Assembly (NCBI RefSeq): GCF_001642995.1
Contig: NZ_LOHS01000079.1
Location: forward strand, 1 to 64,000
Length of the DNA: 64,000 bases
Source of the DNA: Streptomyces jeddahensis
GTDB taxonomy: Bacteria; Actinomycetota; Actinomycetes; Streptomycetales; Streptomycetaceae
Reading direction: 5' to 3'
Shown piece by piece: positions 22,859-30,859 of this stretch; position 1 is the stretch's first letter, and every line of letters begins with the position of its first letter. Position numbers and translations under genes: made by a program. The notes beneath the pieces are model-generated. The model searched no databases. It saw only the letters and a program-made list of their open reading frames with translations, and was not told the DNA's origin.

Positions 22859-23733
22859 AAGCGCTCCAGCTGCCGCTCGGCCAGCGTCCGGATGTCCTTC
22901 TTGCTGATCGGCTTCGTGTCGAAAATGTGGATGTCGAACATGACGTCACCCCGGTAGCCAAGGGCGCGGGCTTTATAGACCGGCAGATAGCCGGGCTTGT
23001 TCTCCACGGGATAGACGAAGTAGCGGCCGTTGCCGCTGCCCTTGATGGGATGGCCCGCGTTGCCCGCTCCGCGCTCCGCTCCGGGCATGTAGTCGAGCTG
23101 CGATTCCGCGAAGTCGACGGCGCCCAGACCGGCCCCGGAGCGGAACTGGGCCAGCCGCACGGCGATCTGACCGTACTGTCCGCGCCCCCAGTCCGCCGCC
23201 GCGATCCGGCGGATGTCGTCTTCCACGAAGCCCTCGAACATGGAGCCCTCGCTGACGAACTCGAACGCGTAGTCGGCCGGAGTCAGCCAGCCGTCGTCCG
23301 GCAGGCTTCCCCCCTCGAAGATGGACGCATTCGCCTCCCGTGCGCCCGCCGGCTTGGCGATCAGCAGCTTGCGCAGGTCACCCGCGGCCCTGCGGCCGCG
23401 GTCCTCCTTGTCGGAGAGCGGGTCCGGTTCCTTGCCCTCGGGCAAGGCCTTGGCGGGGTACGCAAGTCCCGGCTGCGCGAGTGCGGGCAGCGGCGTGGGC
23501 GGTCGCTCGGCCTGTACGCCGTAGCCGACGGCGATACCGGCGACGAGGCCGAGCACGGCGGCGGTGGCGAGGAGCAGCGCGGTTCGGCCACGCCGGCGCG
23601 GCGGGCGGGCGTCCACCGTGCTCACCGCGTCCCTCACATCTGCCGGAGGCTGAGTCACCGGCGGTTCCGGTATCCCGGGTGGCCGCGGCGCAGCCGCCCC
23701 AGGAGCCGCAGCGTTGCGTGAATCTTCTTCCAA
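22855..23733 (-). CDS. Membrane-anchored protein, first gene of the three-gene operon
   Basis: About 292 residues from a TTG at 23733 preceded by GGGGGGAC; the frame is open to 23793 but without a ribosome site. Layout: Pro-rich N-terminus, an RRRGR stop sequence, one helix (TALLLATAAVLGLVAGIAVG) and an ectodomain with DLRKLLIAKPAGA near its start. It is the first of three overlapping genes with the same architecture. Function unknown; a surface or cell-envelope sensing role is only a guess. Confidence 0.75.
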   Translation of the reverse strand: MEEDSRNAAAPGAAAPRPPGIPEPPVTQPPADVRDAVSTVDARPPRRRGRTALLLATAAVLGLVAGIAVGYGVQAERPPTPLPALAQPGLAYPAKALPEGKEPDPLSDKEDRGRRAAGDLRKLLIAKPAGAREANASIFEGGSLPDDGWLTPADYAFEFVSEGSMFEGFVEDDIRRIAAADWGRGQYGQIAVRLAQFRSGAGLGAVDFAESQLDYMPGAERGAGNAGHPIKGSGNGRYFVYPVENKPGYLPVYKARALGYRGDVMFDIHIFDTKPISKKDIRTLAERQLERL

Positions 23734-23848
23734 GAGGTCCCCCCGGGGACTGTCGAAGCAAGAATTCCGTATCTGACGGCACAGCAGACTCATAAGTAAC
23801 GCCGAGGGTTGCGCGCCATTGGATTACGGATCGGCCTACAGTTCGACC

Positions 23849-24211
23849 ATGGCGAAGAAGCTCGTGATCAAGGTGACCGCAGGGACCGATGCCCCCGAGC
23901 GGTGCTCTCAGGCCTTCACGGTGGCGGCGGTTGCCGTCGCCAGCGGAGTGGAGGTCTCGCTGTGGCTGACCGGCGAGTCGGCGTGGTTCGCGCTGCCGGG
24001 ACGGGCCGCGGAGTTCGAGCTGCCGCACGCCGCGCCGCTGCCCGATCTGCTCGACTCGATCCTGGCCGCCGGCCGGGTCACCCTCTGCACGCAGTGCGCG
24101 GCGCGCCGGGACATCACGGAGAAGGACGTGATCAAGGGCGTACGGATCGCGGGGGCGCAGGTGTTCGTGGGCGAGGCCATGGCGGACGACACCCAGGCGC
24201 TCGTCTACTGA
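23849..24211 (+). CDS. DsrE-family protein
   Basis: 120 residues of DsrE/F-like alpha/beta fold: KLVIKVTAGTDAPERCSQAF, VEVSLWLTGESAW, and a CTQCAARRDI segment with two cysteines that could carry persulfide or bind metal. The family includes sulfur-relay proteins, and sulfur genes (sseA, MoaD-like) lie nearby. The ATG was chosen at MAKKLVIKV by family pattern; there is no clear ribosome site. It is divergent from the anchored-protein operon. Confidence 0.85.
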   Translation: MAKKLVIKVTAGTDAPERCSQAFTVAAVAVASGVEVSLWLTGESAWFALPGRAAEFELPHAAPLPDLLDSILAAGRVTLCTQCAARRDITEKDVIKGVRIAGAQVFVGEAMADDTQALVY

Positions 24212-24257
24212 ACGAAGCTCGTCGAGGGAGCGATGACGGGACGAGGCGCAGTCCTGG

Positions 24258-24518
24258 CTAGCGGCTGCGCTTCTTCCCGTCCAGTTCGTCCCACCACTCG
24301 TCCGACGTAGGGTCCCCGGACGGGTCGTCCCACCAGCGGTCGTCCGGGCCGCGGCGGTTGGCGATCATCGCGGCGACCGGCGGGATCATCATCGCGACGA
24401 TGCACATCCCCACCGCCACGGGGATCGACCACAGCCGTACGACTGCCCAGGCCAGGACGAACAGCGCCAGGCACGTGCCCATCAGGGCGAAGTACAGGTG
24501 CCGCCTTCGGGCATACAT
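24258..24518 (-). CDS. DUF3099 family membrane protein
   Basis: 86 residues. A basic start MYARRRHLYF is followed by two membrane helices (about 8-28 and 31-50) and a polar tail with three Trp-rich patches (DRWWDD, DEWWDELDG), typical of DUF3099. Function unknown. The next gene on the same strand is separated by a strong hairpin. Confidence 0.85.
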   Translation of the reverse strand: MYARRRHLYFALMGTCLALFVLAWAVVRLWSIPVAVGMCIVAMMIPPVAAMIANRRGPDDRWWDDPSGDPTSDEWWDELDGKKRSR

Positions 24519-24560
24519 GAGTCCAGCGTAGTCCGGACATACAGGCCGTCCAGGCATACC

Positions 24561-24612
24561 GAAGGGCCGCACCCCGTCCAGTGGCGTCCAACCCCCTGGG
24601 GTGCGGCCCTTC
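24561..24612 (-). terminator. Strong hairpin downstream of the sseA-DUF1416 unit
   Basis: GAAGGGCCGCACCCC (24561-24575) pairs perfectly over 15 bases with GGGGTGCGGCCCTTC (24598-24612), loop 22 bases. It begins 43 bases after the DUF1416 stop codon. Confidence 0.85.
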
Positions 24613-24654
24613 AGCCGTTCAGCGACCTGCGTCGTGCGTCAGGTGCTCGGTGCC

Positions 24655-24942
24655 TCAGACCGCGATCGCGACCTCGGCGAGGCCGCCCTTCTGGGCGACG
24701 ACCGTACGGTCCGCGGTCGCACCCGGCACCAGGGCGCGCACGGTCCACGTGCCCTCGGCCGCGTAGAACCGGAACTGGCCGGTCGCCGAGGTCGGGACCT
24801 CGGCGGTGAACTCGCCGGTCGAGTCCAGCAGGCGCACGTAACCGGTGACGGGCTCGCCGTTACGGGTCACCTGACCCTGGATGGTGGTCTCACCGGGCTT
24901 GATCGTCGAGGCGTCGGGGCCGCCGACCTGCGCTCCACACAT
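24655..24942 (-). CDS. DUF1416 family protein
   Basis: 95 residues starting MCGAQVGGPDASTIKPGETT, then a small all-beta (fibronectin/CNA-B-like) domain: VTRNGEPVTGYVRLLDSTGE, FTAEVPTSATGQFRFYA, GTWTVRALVP. The early Cys and the constant position next to thiosulfate sulfurtransferase in actinobacteria suggest a link to sulfur handling. AGGAGA ribosome site. It is 48 bases after sseA and cotranscribed with it up to the hairpin at 24.6 kb. Confidence 0.9.
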   Translation of the reverse strand: MCGAQVGGPDASTIKPGETTIQGQVTRNGEPVTGYVRLLDSTGEFTAEVPTSATGQFRFYAAEGTWTVRALVPGATADRTVVAQKGGLAEVAIAV

Positions 24943-24990
24943 GCGTTTCTCCTATGGAAGTGAAAGTAGGCCGGACGGCCGGGACTGGGG

Positions 24991-25830
24991 TTACTTGTTG
25001 GCGCCGAGCTCGATCGGCACGCCGACGAGGGAGCCGTACTCGGTCCAGGAGCCGTCGTAGTTCTTGACGTTCTCCACGCCGAGCAGCTCGTGCAGCACAA
25101 ACCAGGTCAGCGCGGAGCGCTCACCGATGCGGCAGTAGGCGATGGTGTCCTTGGCCAGGTCGACGTTCTCCTCGGCGTAGAGCTCCTTGAGCTCGTCGTC
25201 CGACTTGAAGGTGCCGTCGTCGTTGGCGTTCTTGGACCACGGGATGTTGCGGGCGCTGGGCACGTGGCCGGGGCGCTGCGACTGCTCCTGCGGCAGGTGG
25301 GCCGGGGCGAGCAGCTTGCCGCTGAACTCGTCGGGCGAGCGCACGTCGACCAGGTTCTGGTTGCCGATCGCGGCGACCACGTCGTCGCGGAAGGCGCGGA
25401 TCGAGGTGTCCTGAGCCTTGGCCTTGTACTCGGTCTTGGCGCGGGTCGGGACCTCGGCCACCAGGTCGCGGGAGTCGAGCTCCCACTTCTTGCGGCCGCC
25501 GTCGAGGAGCTTGACGTTCTCGTGGCCGTACAGCTTGAAGTACCAGTAGGCGTAGGAGGCGAACCAGTTGTTGTTGCCGCCGTAGAGGATCACGGTGTCA
25601 TCGTTGGCGATGCCGCGCTCGGAGAGCAGCTTCTCGAAGCCCTCCTGGTCGACGAAGTCACGACGGACCGGGTCCTGCAGGTCCTTCTTCCAGTCGATCC
25701 GGATGGCGTTCCTGATGTGGTTCTTCTCGTACGCGGACGTGTCCTCGTCGACCTCGACGATGACGACCTTCGGGTCGTCCAGGTGCTCCTGGACCCAGTC
25801 GGCGTCGACCAGGACGTCGCTGCGGCTCAT
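24991..25830 (-). CDS. sseA: Thiosulfate sulfurtransferase (rhodanese) SseA/CysA-type
   Basis: 279 residues with two rhodanese domains: an inactive N-terminal one (VEVDEDTSAYEKNHI, ILYGGNNNWFASYAYWYFKL) and a C-terminal one with the active-site loop CRIGERS. It is nearly collinear with mycobacterial CysA2/SseA. It moves sulfur from thiosulfate or another donor to a thiophile. GAGGAGAAGAAGC ribosome site. A short leader ORF rich in Cys, Arg and Lys lies 150 bases upstream, and DUF1416 follows. Confidence 0.94.
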   Translation of the reverse strand: MSRSDVLVDADWVQEHLDDPKVVIVEVDEDTSAYEKNHIRNAIRIDWKKDLQDPVRRDFVDQEGFEKLLSERGIANDDTVILYGGNNNWFASYAYWYFKLYGHENVKLLDGGRKKWELDSRDLVAEVPTRAKTEYKAKAQDTSIRAFRDDVVAAIGNQNLVDVRSPDEFSGKLLAPAHLPQEQSQRPGHVPSARNIPWSKNANDDGTFKSDDELKELYAEENVDLAKDTIAYCRIGERSALTWFVLHELLGVENVKNYDGSWTEYGSLVGVPIELGANK

Positions 25831-25980
25831 GCTTCTTCTCCTCCGGGGCAGTTGCGGCGGGATGTGCGTCGGGTGGGCGTAAGGCGCGACCGGCGGGCCC
25901 GCGGACGGGCAGCGCACAGCGGCGGCGCGGATACGCGAAGGCTTCGAGGGGCCTCGGGATACGGGATGCGGAGCTCCCGC

Positions 25981-26061
25981 TCAGAAGCTGCGACAGAGCA
26001 TGGCGGCGACGCGGCACAGGTCTACTGCCCGCCGCTTCGTAAGATCCGCCTGTCGCTTCAT
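25981..26061 (-). CDS. Short leader peptide upstream of sseA
   Basis: 26 codons read MKRQADLTKRRAVDLCRVAA then MLCRSF. It belongs to a type of short actinobacterial leader peptide (K/R-rich, with Cys late in the peptide) seen before sulfur-metabolism genes and thought to sense cysteine during translation. Two Cys codons fall in its last eleven positions. No database match was made; the call rests on sequence pattern and position. Confidence 0.72.
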   Translation of the reverse strand: MKRQADLTKRRAVDLCRVAAMLCRSF

Positions 26062-26312
26062 GGTTCCGATCGTAGGGAGGGACGGGCGGACATGTCACCG
26101 GCGTGTCGGATAGTGAGACGCGATCGTCCGCATGCCGGAACCGTGGGGGGATCGCGGGTGCTTCGGTACGGGCGCGGCGCCAGAGCTGAAGGCATCGCAT
26201 CTGCTGTTCGGACGGGTCCGTCTCGTCTTTCGGACACGCGGGGCATGCGGGGCGTGCGACGTGCCGTAGCGGCCGCTGCACCGGCCGCTGACTCGCCGTG
26301 CGCCCTTCCTCG

Positions 26313-27080
26313 CTACCCGGCGAGCTTCACGTCCGAACCCGTCACGGAGATCTCGACGCCGTCCTGGGCCGCCCGCACCTTGTCCAGGTTGATGCCGTCG
26401 GGCAGCCCGTCGATCCTCTGCCCGAAGTCGGTGATCTCGCGGAGGCCGTCCTCGCCGATGGAGAAGGGCAGGTCCGGCAGGGTGATGGCGTCCACCTTCA
26501 CGGTGTCGCCGTCGACCTTGACCGAGCTGAGCACGGACACCTGCTCGTTGATCTCATTGCCGAACAGACTGCCCGTGAGCTCGACGTCGAGCTTGATCCT
26601 GCCGTCGCCGCCGTCGGACAGGCGGGTCACCTTGGCGGTGAGGCCCGGCAGGACCTGGACAGGCTGCACCTGCGCGGCCTTGAGCAGCTCGTCGTAGGAG
26701 ATGAGGGCGGTGCCGGACGCCGTGTCGGCGGTCGCGGAGCTGTAGTCGCCGGAGAAGGTGACACCGCGCAGATGGGCGGACAGCTGGGCGATACGGATGC
26801 TGTCCGCGCCGCTGTCGTCGCCGTTCCCGTTGCCGTTGCCCGTGGTGGACGCCTCGAGGTCCTTGATCCCGATCTCCACGTCGTCGAGCTTGCCGCTCGC
26901 GAGCTGGGTGAGGAACGGGAAGCCGTTGATGGACACGTCGGGGGTGCTGTCCAGCCCCTCGCTGGCGCGCAGCCGGTCCGCGGCCTCGTTCTCGGCGAAG
27001 CCGACCGCGACCCGGTCGGCGAGGACGAACAGGCCGCCGAGGATGACGGCGACGATGACGAGTACTCGCAGTGCGCGCAT
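26313..27080 (-). CDS. DUF2993 (LmeA-like) lipid-binding-type membrane protein
   Basis: 255 residues with an N-terminal signal-anchor (VLVIVAVILGGLFVLADR), then the DUF2993 pattern: FAENEAADRLRASEGL, VSINGFPFLTQLASGKLDDV, long beta segments and a closing VKVDAITLPDLPFSIGEDG. The family includes mycobacterial LmeA, needed for normal lipomannan, and related tubular lipid-binding folds. A NGNGNGDDSG loop is an insertion. Located in the periplasm-like space. Confidence 0.85.
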   Translation of the reverse strand: MRALRVLVIVAVILGGLFVLADRVAVGFAENEAADRLRASEGLDSTPDVSINGFPFLTQLASGKLDDVEIGIKDLEASTTGNGNGNGDDSGADSIRIAQLSAHLRGVTFSGDYSSATADTASGTALISYDELLKAAQVQPVQVLPGLTAKVTRLSDGGDGRIKLDVELTGSLFGNEINEQVSVLSSVKVDGDTVKVDAITLPDLPFSIGEDGLREITDFGQRIDGLPDGINLDKVRAAQDGVEISVTGSDVKLAG

Positions 27081-27251
27081 GGCTCGGTCTGTTCCCCTGC
27101 CTGGGCGACAGCGGACCACAGCCCGGTCACTTGCCGTGTCCGCTACCGGGGAGCCCCCGGTTCCGCCGAGCCTAACGCGGACGCGCCCCCGGTCCGGGGG
27201 CCCGCAGACGGCTTGTCGATCAACTGTGACGATGAAGGTGACCGGCAGGGA

Positions 27252-28256
27252 TCAGCCGAGGCCGAGTCCCCGCCCCAGCACGTACACGGCCGGGGCGGCC
27301 GCGGCCAGCGGAAGGGCGACCCCGGCGGTCATGTGTACGAACCGCGACGGGTAGTCGTAGGCGGCCACCCGATGCCCGATCAGCGCGCACACCCCCGCGC
27401 CGAGCCCCAGCAGCGCGCCCTGCGTCCCGTCGGCCCCGCCGGACAGCGACGCCATCCCGACCACGGCGACTCCAGCGCCGGAGGCTGCCGCCGCCGCCAG
27501 TACGACGGAGACCACGGAGGGCAGCGAAAGGGCCCGCAGGGCCGCGTTCACGAGCACGGCGGCGGCCACCGCGAGGCCGCCGACCGTGACGGCGTCCGGC
27601 TCGGCCGCCAGATGCCCGGCCGCGACGATCGCCAGCGCCGCCGAGGCGACGGTCGCCATCAGCCCGTACATCCGCTCGTCCGGCGCGGCATGGCTGCGCA
27701 GCTGCAGGACGAGGGCGAGCAGCACCCATACGCTGAGCGTGCCGAGGATCGCGGCCGGTTCGTTCCCGCGCCCGGCGACCAGCAGGGCGGCGTCGGCGAC
27801 GAGGGCGCCCGCGAAGGCGAGCGCGATGCCCTGCCGGGCGGGCCACATCCCGTTCAGCCGGAACCACCCGGCGGCGGTCACGGCCTGCAGCACGACGAGC
27901 GGCACGAGCAGCGCGTACTGCCCGACGGCCGCCGCCCCGGAGAGCAGCAGCCCGAGCACGGCGGTGAGCGCGGCGGGCTGCACCCCGGGCTCGATGATCG
28001 GCGACCGCCCTTCGGCCCGGGCACGTTGAGCGGCGGTTTCCGTCGTGGGCAGGCGTTCCGCTGGGGGTCCCCCCAGGCCCTTAAGGCTCTGGGGGAGGGA
28101 CGGGTGGGCACGACCCACGTCGGAGGGCACCTCGGCGTGCAACGGCGCCCCCGACGAGGGGGCGCCATAAGGCGGCGCCGCAGGCGCCGGCACCTCCGGC
28201 GGCAACGGCTGCGACAGCGGATACGGCTCGTACGTCTCGTACGGCTGATTGCTCAT
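27252..28256 (-). CDS. Polytopic membrane protein with Pro-rich N-terminus
   Basis: 334 residues. The first 90 are Pro/Tyr/Ala-rich and predicted disordered; the rest forms about eight membrane helices (for example LTAVLGLLLSGAAAVGQYAL). No catalytic motif is recognised. The N-terminal segment includes about 24 codons (GRAHPSLPQSLKGLGGPPAE, then RLPTT) written by a dispersed repeat element (28045-28118). The MoaD-like gene lies just upstream on the same strand. Confidence 0.78.
   Translation of the reverse strand: MSNQPYETYEPYPLSQPLPPEVPAPAAPPYGAPSSGAPLHAEVPSDVGRAHPSLPQSLKGLGGPPAERLPTTETAAQRARAEGRSPIIEPGVQPAALTAVLGLLLSGAAAVGQYALLVPLVVLQAVTAAGWFRLNGMWPARQGIALAFAGALVADAALLVAGRGNEPAAILGTLSVWVLLALVLQLRSHAAPDERMYGLMATVASAALAIVAAGHLAAEPDAVTVGGLAVAAAVLVNAALRALSLPSVVSVVLAAAAASGAGVAVVGMASLSGGADGTQGALLGLGAGVCALIGHRVAAYDYPSRFVHMTAGVALPLAAAAPAVYVLGRGLGLG
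28045..28118 (+). repeat. Family A dispersed palindromic repeat, long form, inside a coding sequence
   Basis: It starts GTGGGCAGGCGTTCCGCTGG and ends GGGTGGGCACGACCCAC. Apart from three substitutions it equals the reverse complement of the copy at 34324-34397. It is read in frame in the membrane protein gene. Confidence 0.85.
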
Positions 28257-28266
28257 ACTGCGGGTG

Positions 28267-28521
28267 TCACCCTCCTGCGAACGGCGGGAGCACCTCGACC
28301 GTGCCGCCCTCGGCCAGCCGTACCGTCTCATGCCCACGGGTGCCCACGGGGTCCCCGTCGACGAGGAACGAGCACCGCTGAAGGACGCGGACGAGCTCGC
28401 CGGGGTGCCGCAGCCGTGCGGCGTCGAGCGCCTGGGCGAGCGTCTCCGCATCGTACGGCTCCTCGGCGGTGCCGGCCGCAGCCTTGGCGGCGGCCCAGTA
28501 ACGGATGGTCCCCGCTGCCAT
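28267..28521 (-). CDS. MoaD/ThiS-family sulfur carrier protein
   Basis: 84 residues with a ubiquitin-like beta-grasp and the required C-terminal Gly-Gly (VEVLPPFAGG). Such proteins carry sulfur as a C-terminal thiocarboxylate for molybdopterin, thiamin or other sulfur-containing products. No matching activating enzyme is adjacent, so the pathway is open. The start at 28521 gives the family length. It is the first gene of a unit with the membrane protein. Confidence 0.87.
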   Translation of the reverse strand: MAAGTIRYWAAAKAAAGTAEEPYDAETLAQALDAARLRHPGELVRVLQRCSFLVDGDPVGTRGHETVRLAEGGTVEVLPPFAGG

Positions 28522-28756
28522 GTGCGGCTCCTCTCTCGTCAGCCTCGTCGGACTGGTCGATCTCTCCCCGTCCATGATGGCGTGTCCCGCCGACGGCATC
28601 GTACGCAGGGACGGGCCGCCGGGAAGGGGAGCAACCGGCCGCCGGCACACGCAGTTCGCGCCTGCTCCTGCGTCTGCTTGCCACCGGCCGCTCCCCCTCC
28701 CCGCCTACAGACCACCCAACAGCTGCCCGCCCTGCAGCCCCGTCAGGGGGTGACGT

Positions 28757-29749
28757 TCAGCTGACGTCGTCGGCGTCCAGGCGGTAGAGACCGCTGCTGG
28801 AGGTGGAGGAGCTCGAGAAGCTGGAGCTGCTACTGGACGACTTGCCGCTTTCGCTGCTCGATGACGAGCCGTACTCGGAGGCCGAGACCGCCGTGCCGTG
28901 CTCCTGGCCCCACTCGGAGATCTCCGAGTGGGAAGGCCGCAGCGCGCCCGTCGCCCACTCCCCGATGCGCGCCAGCAGCGCGTCGTCCGCGGCGTGCTCC
29001 GCGTGGCCCATGCCGGGCTCCAGCCACAGCTCGGCCGCCCCGCCGGCGGCCTCCGCGAGGGAGCGCGGATGGTCCAGCGGGAAGTACCCGTCGCGGTCGC
29101 CGTGCACGATCAGCAGCGGCTTCGGGGCGATCAGCGGGACCGCCTCGACCGGTGAGAGCGGGACCGGGTCCCAGTCGCGGTGGTGGATGCGCGTACGCAG
29201 CCCGAACCGGCCGACGGCACGCCCGACCGGCCGGGTGACCAGCCAGTGCAGCCTCCGCATGGGGGCGGTGCCCCGGTAGTACCAGCGGGCCGGCGCGCTG
29301 ACGGCGACCACGGCGTCCGTACGCGCGTCGGTGTCCGCGGAGAGCGCCGCATGCCGTAGCACCACCGAGCCGCCCATCGAGAAGCCCACCGTCGCGATGC
29401 GGGTGTGCCCCAGCTCGCGGGCCCAGCGCACGGCGGCCGCCAGGTCGAGCACCTCCCGGTCGCCGACGGTGGAGTGTCCGCCGGACGCCCCGTGGCCGCG
29501 GAACGAGAACGTGACGACGGGCGCGTGCCGGCCGAGGATGCCCGCGACCCGCCGCACATGGGGCCGCTCCAGATCACCGGTGAAACCGTGCGCGATCACG
29601 ATCGCGAGCTCCTGGAACGCGCCCGACCCCGGCTCGTAAAGAGCGTCGATGACCACCCCGTCATCCGTATGGAGCAGTCTTCGCTGCGTTCGTCCCGTGA
29701 CCGGGTGCACAGAAGATCGCGTGACTTGACCTGCCGTAACGGAACGCAT
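28757..29749 (-). CDS. Alpha/beta hydrolase with Ser-rich tail
   Basis: 330 residues. Nucleophile elbow GFSMGG, acid in VHGDRDGYFPLDHP and histidine in GMGHAEH give a complete triad; the oxyanion region reads IAHGFTGDLERPHV. The last 60 residues are an unusual Ser-rich tail (EYGSSSSSESGKSSSSSSSF), likely disordered. Substrate unknown; esterase or lipase-like activity is the general expectation. It is divergent from glnR, a position I recall from other Streptomyces. Confidence 0.87.
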   Translation of the reverse strand: MRSVTAGQVTRSSVHPVTGRTQRRLLHTDDGVVIDALYEPGSGAFQELAIVIAHGFTGDLERPHVRRVAGILGRHAPVVTFSFRGHGASGGHSTVGDREVLDLAAAVRWARELGHTRIATVGFSMGGSVVLRHAALSADTDARTDAVVAVSAPARWYYRGTAPMRRLHWLVTRPVGRAVGRFGLRTRIHHRDWDPVPLSPVEAVPLIAPKPLLIVHGDRDGYFPLDHPRSLAEAAGGAAELWLEPGMGHAEHAADDALLARIGEWATGALRPSHSEISEWGQEHGTAVSASEYGSSSSSESGKSSSSSSSFSSSSTSSSGLYRLDADDVS

Positions 29750-29985
29750 GTGGGCTATTCTGCTGGACAGAGGATCCGGGCAGCGACGCCCCCGGGTCCT
29801 TTTGCGCTTTCAGACGTGCCGTATACGAAGCCGTGTACGACGGGGTACGAAGCCGTGAACGACCAGGCCACGGCCCCGTGGCGACACGGAGGCGCAGCGG
29901 ATTCCCAGGGACGCGGGGACCCGCACCGTACGAAGCAGTGCCGCGCGTAAACGTCCTCGCAGGGACCGAGGAGGGAACCGACGTA

Positions 29986-30042
29986 ATGGGCGAGCTGACC
30001 GTGCACGACGTAACGACGACCCAGGCAGGTGGGGCGCGATGA
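29986..30042 (+). CDS. 18-codon upstream ORF coupled to glnR
   Basis: The frame reads MGELTVHDVTTTQAGGAR and stops at a TGA that overlaps the glnR start (ATGA). It has a full AGGAGG ribosome site 10 bases before its ATG, whereas glnR itself has only a GGTGGGG site buried in the small ORF. Translation of glnR may therefore depend on translating the small ORF. Confidence 0.6.
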   Translation: MGELTVHDVTTTQAGGAR

Positions 30043-30836
30043 GTTCTCTGCTGCTCCTGACGAACGCCCTTCAGCCGTCGACGGAGGTGCTGCCCGCCCT
30101 CGGCCTGCTTCTGCACAACGTGCGGGTGGCTCCGGCGGAAGGGCCCGCACTCGTCGACACCCCCGGTGCCGACGTGATTCTCATCGACGGCCGCCGTGAC
30201 CTGCCGCAGGTGCGGAGCCTGTGCCAGTTGCTGCGGTCCACCGGGCCGGGCTGTCCGCTGATCCTCGTCGTGACGGAAGGCGGCCTCGCGGCGGTCACCG
30301 CCGACTGGGGCATCGACGACGTCCTCCTCGACACCGCCGGTCCGGCCGAGGTCGAGGCGCGGCTGCGGCTGGCCATGGGCCGCCAGCAGATCACCGCGGA
30401 CGACAGCCCGATGGAGATCCGCAACGGCGACCTGTCGGTGGACGAGGCGACGTACAGCGCGAAGCTGAAGGGCCGGGTCCTCGACCTGACCTTCAAGGAG
30501 TTCGAGCTGCTGAAGTACCTGGCCCAGCACCCGGGCCGCGTCTTCACACGTGCCCAGCTCCTGCAGGAGGTCTGGGGCTACGACTACTTCGGCGGTACGC
30601 GCACGGTCGACGTGCACGTGCGGCGGCTGCGGGCCAAGCTCGGCCCGGAGCACGAGTCGCTGATCGGAACCGTCCGGAACGTCGGTTACCGGTTCGTCAC
30701 TCCGGAGAAGGCCGAGCGCGGCGCCGACGCCGCGGCCAAGGCCGCGACGCCTCCGGTGGAGGACGAGGTGGCCGACACGGCGCCCGTTCTGGAGGCCGAG
30801 CCGGAAGAAGCAGCCGTACGCCCTGCCCAGAGGTAG
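30039..30836 (+). CDS. glnR: Nitrogen regulator GlnR (orphan OmpR-type)
   Basis: 265 residues. The atypical receiver domain keeps Asp50 (VILIDGRR) but lacks the normal phosphorylation pocket, as known for GlnR, which acts as an Asp50-dependent dimer. The C-terminal winged helix is LTFKEFELLKYLAQHPGRVF then TRAQLLQEVWGYDYFGGTRT. The first 220 residues follow S. coelicolor GlnR closely, and the tail is variable and acidic. GlnR controls glutamine synthetase, ammonium transport and nitrate/nitrite genes. It overlaps the upstream ORF by four bases and is followed by a LacI-type gene. Confidence 0.96.
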   Translation: MSSLLLLTNALQPSTEVLPALGLLLHNVRVAPAEGPALVDTPGADVILIDGRRDLPQVRSLCQLLRSTGPGCPLILVVTEGGLAAVTADWGIDDVLLDTAGPAEVEARLRLAMGRQQITADDSPMEIRNGDLSVDEATYSAKLKGRVLDLTFKEFELLKYLAQHPGRVFTRAQLLQEVWGYDYFGGTRTVDVHVRRLRAKLGPEHESLIGTVRNVGYRFVTPEKAERGADAAAKAATPPVEDEVADTAPVLEAEPEEAAVRPAQR

Positions 30837-30859
30837 GTCCATCCGCGTAGACTCCGCGC

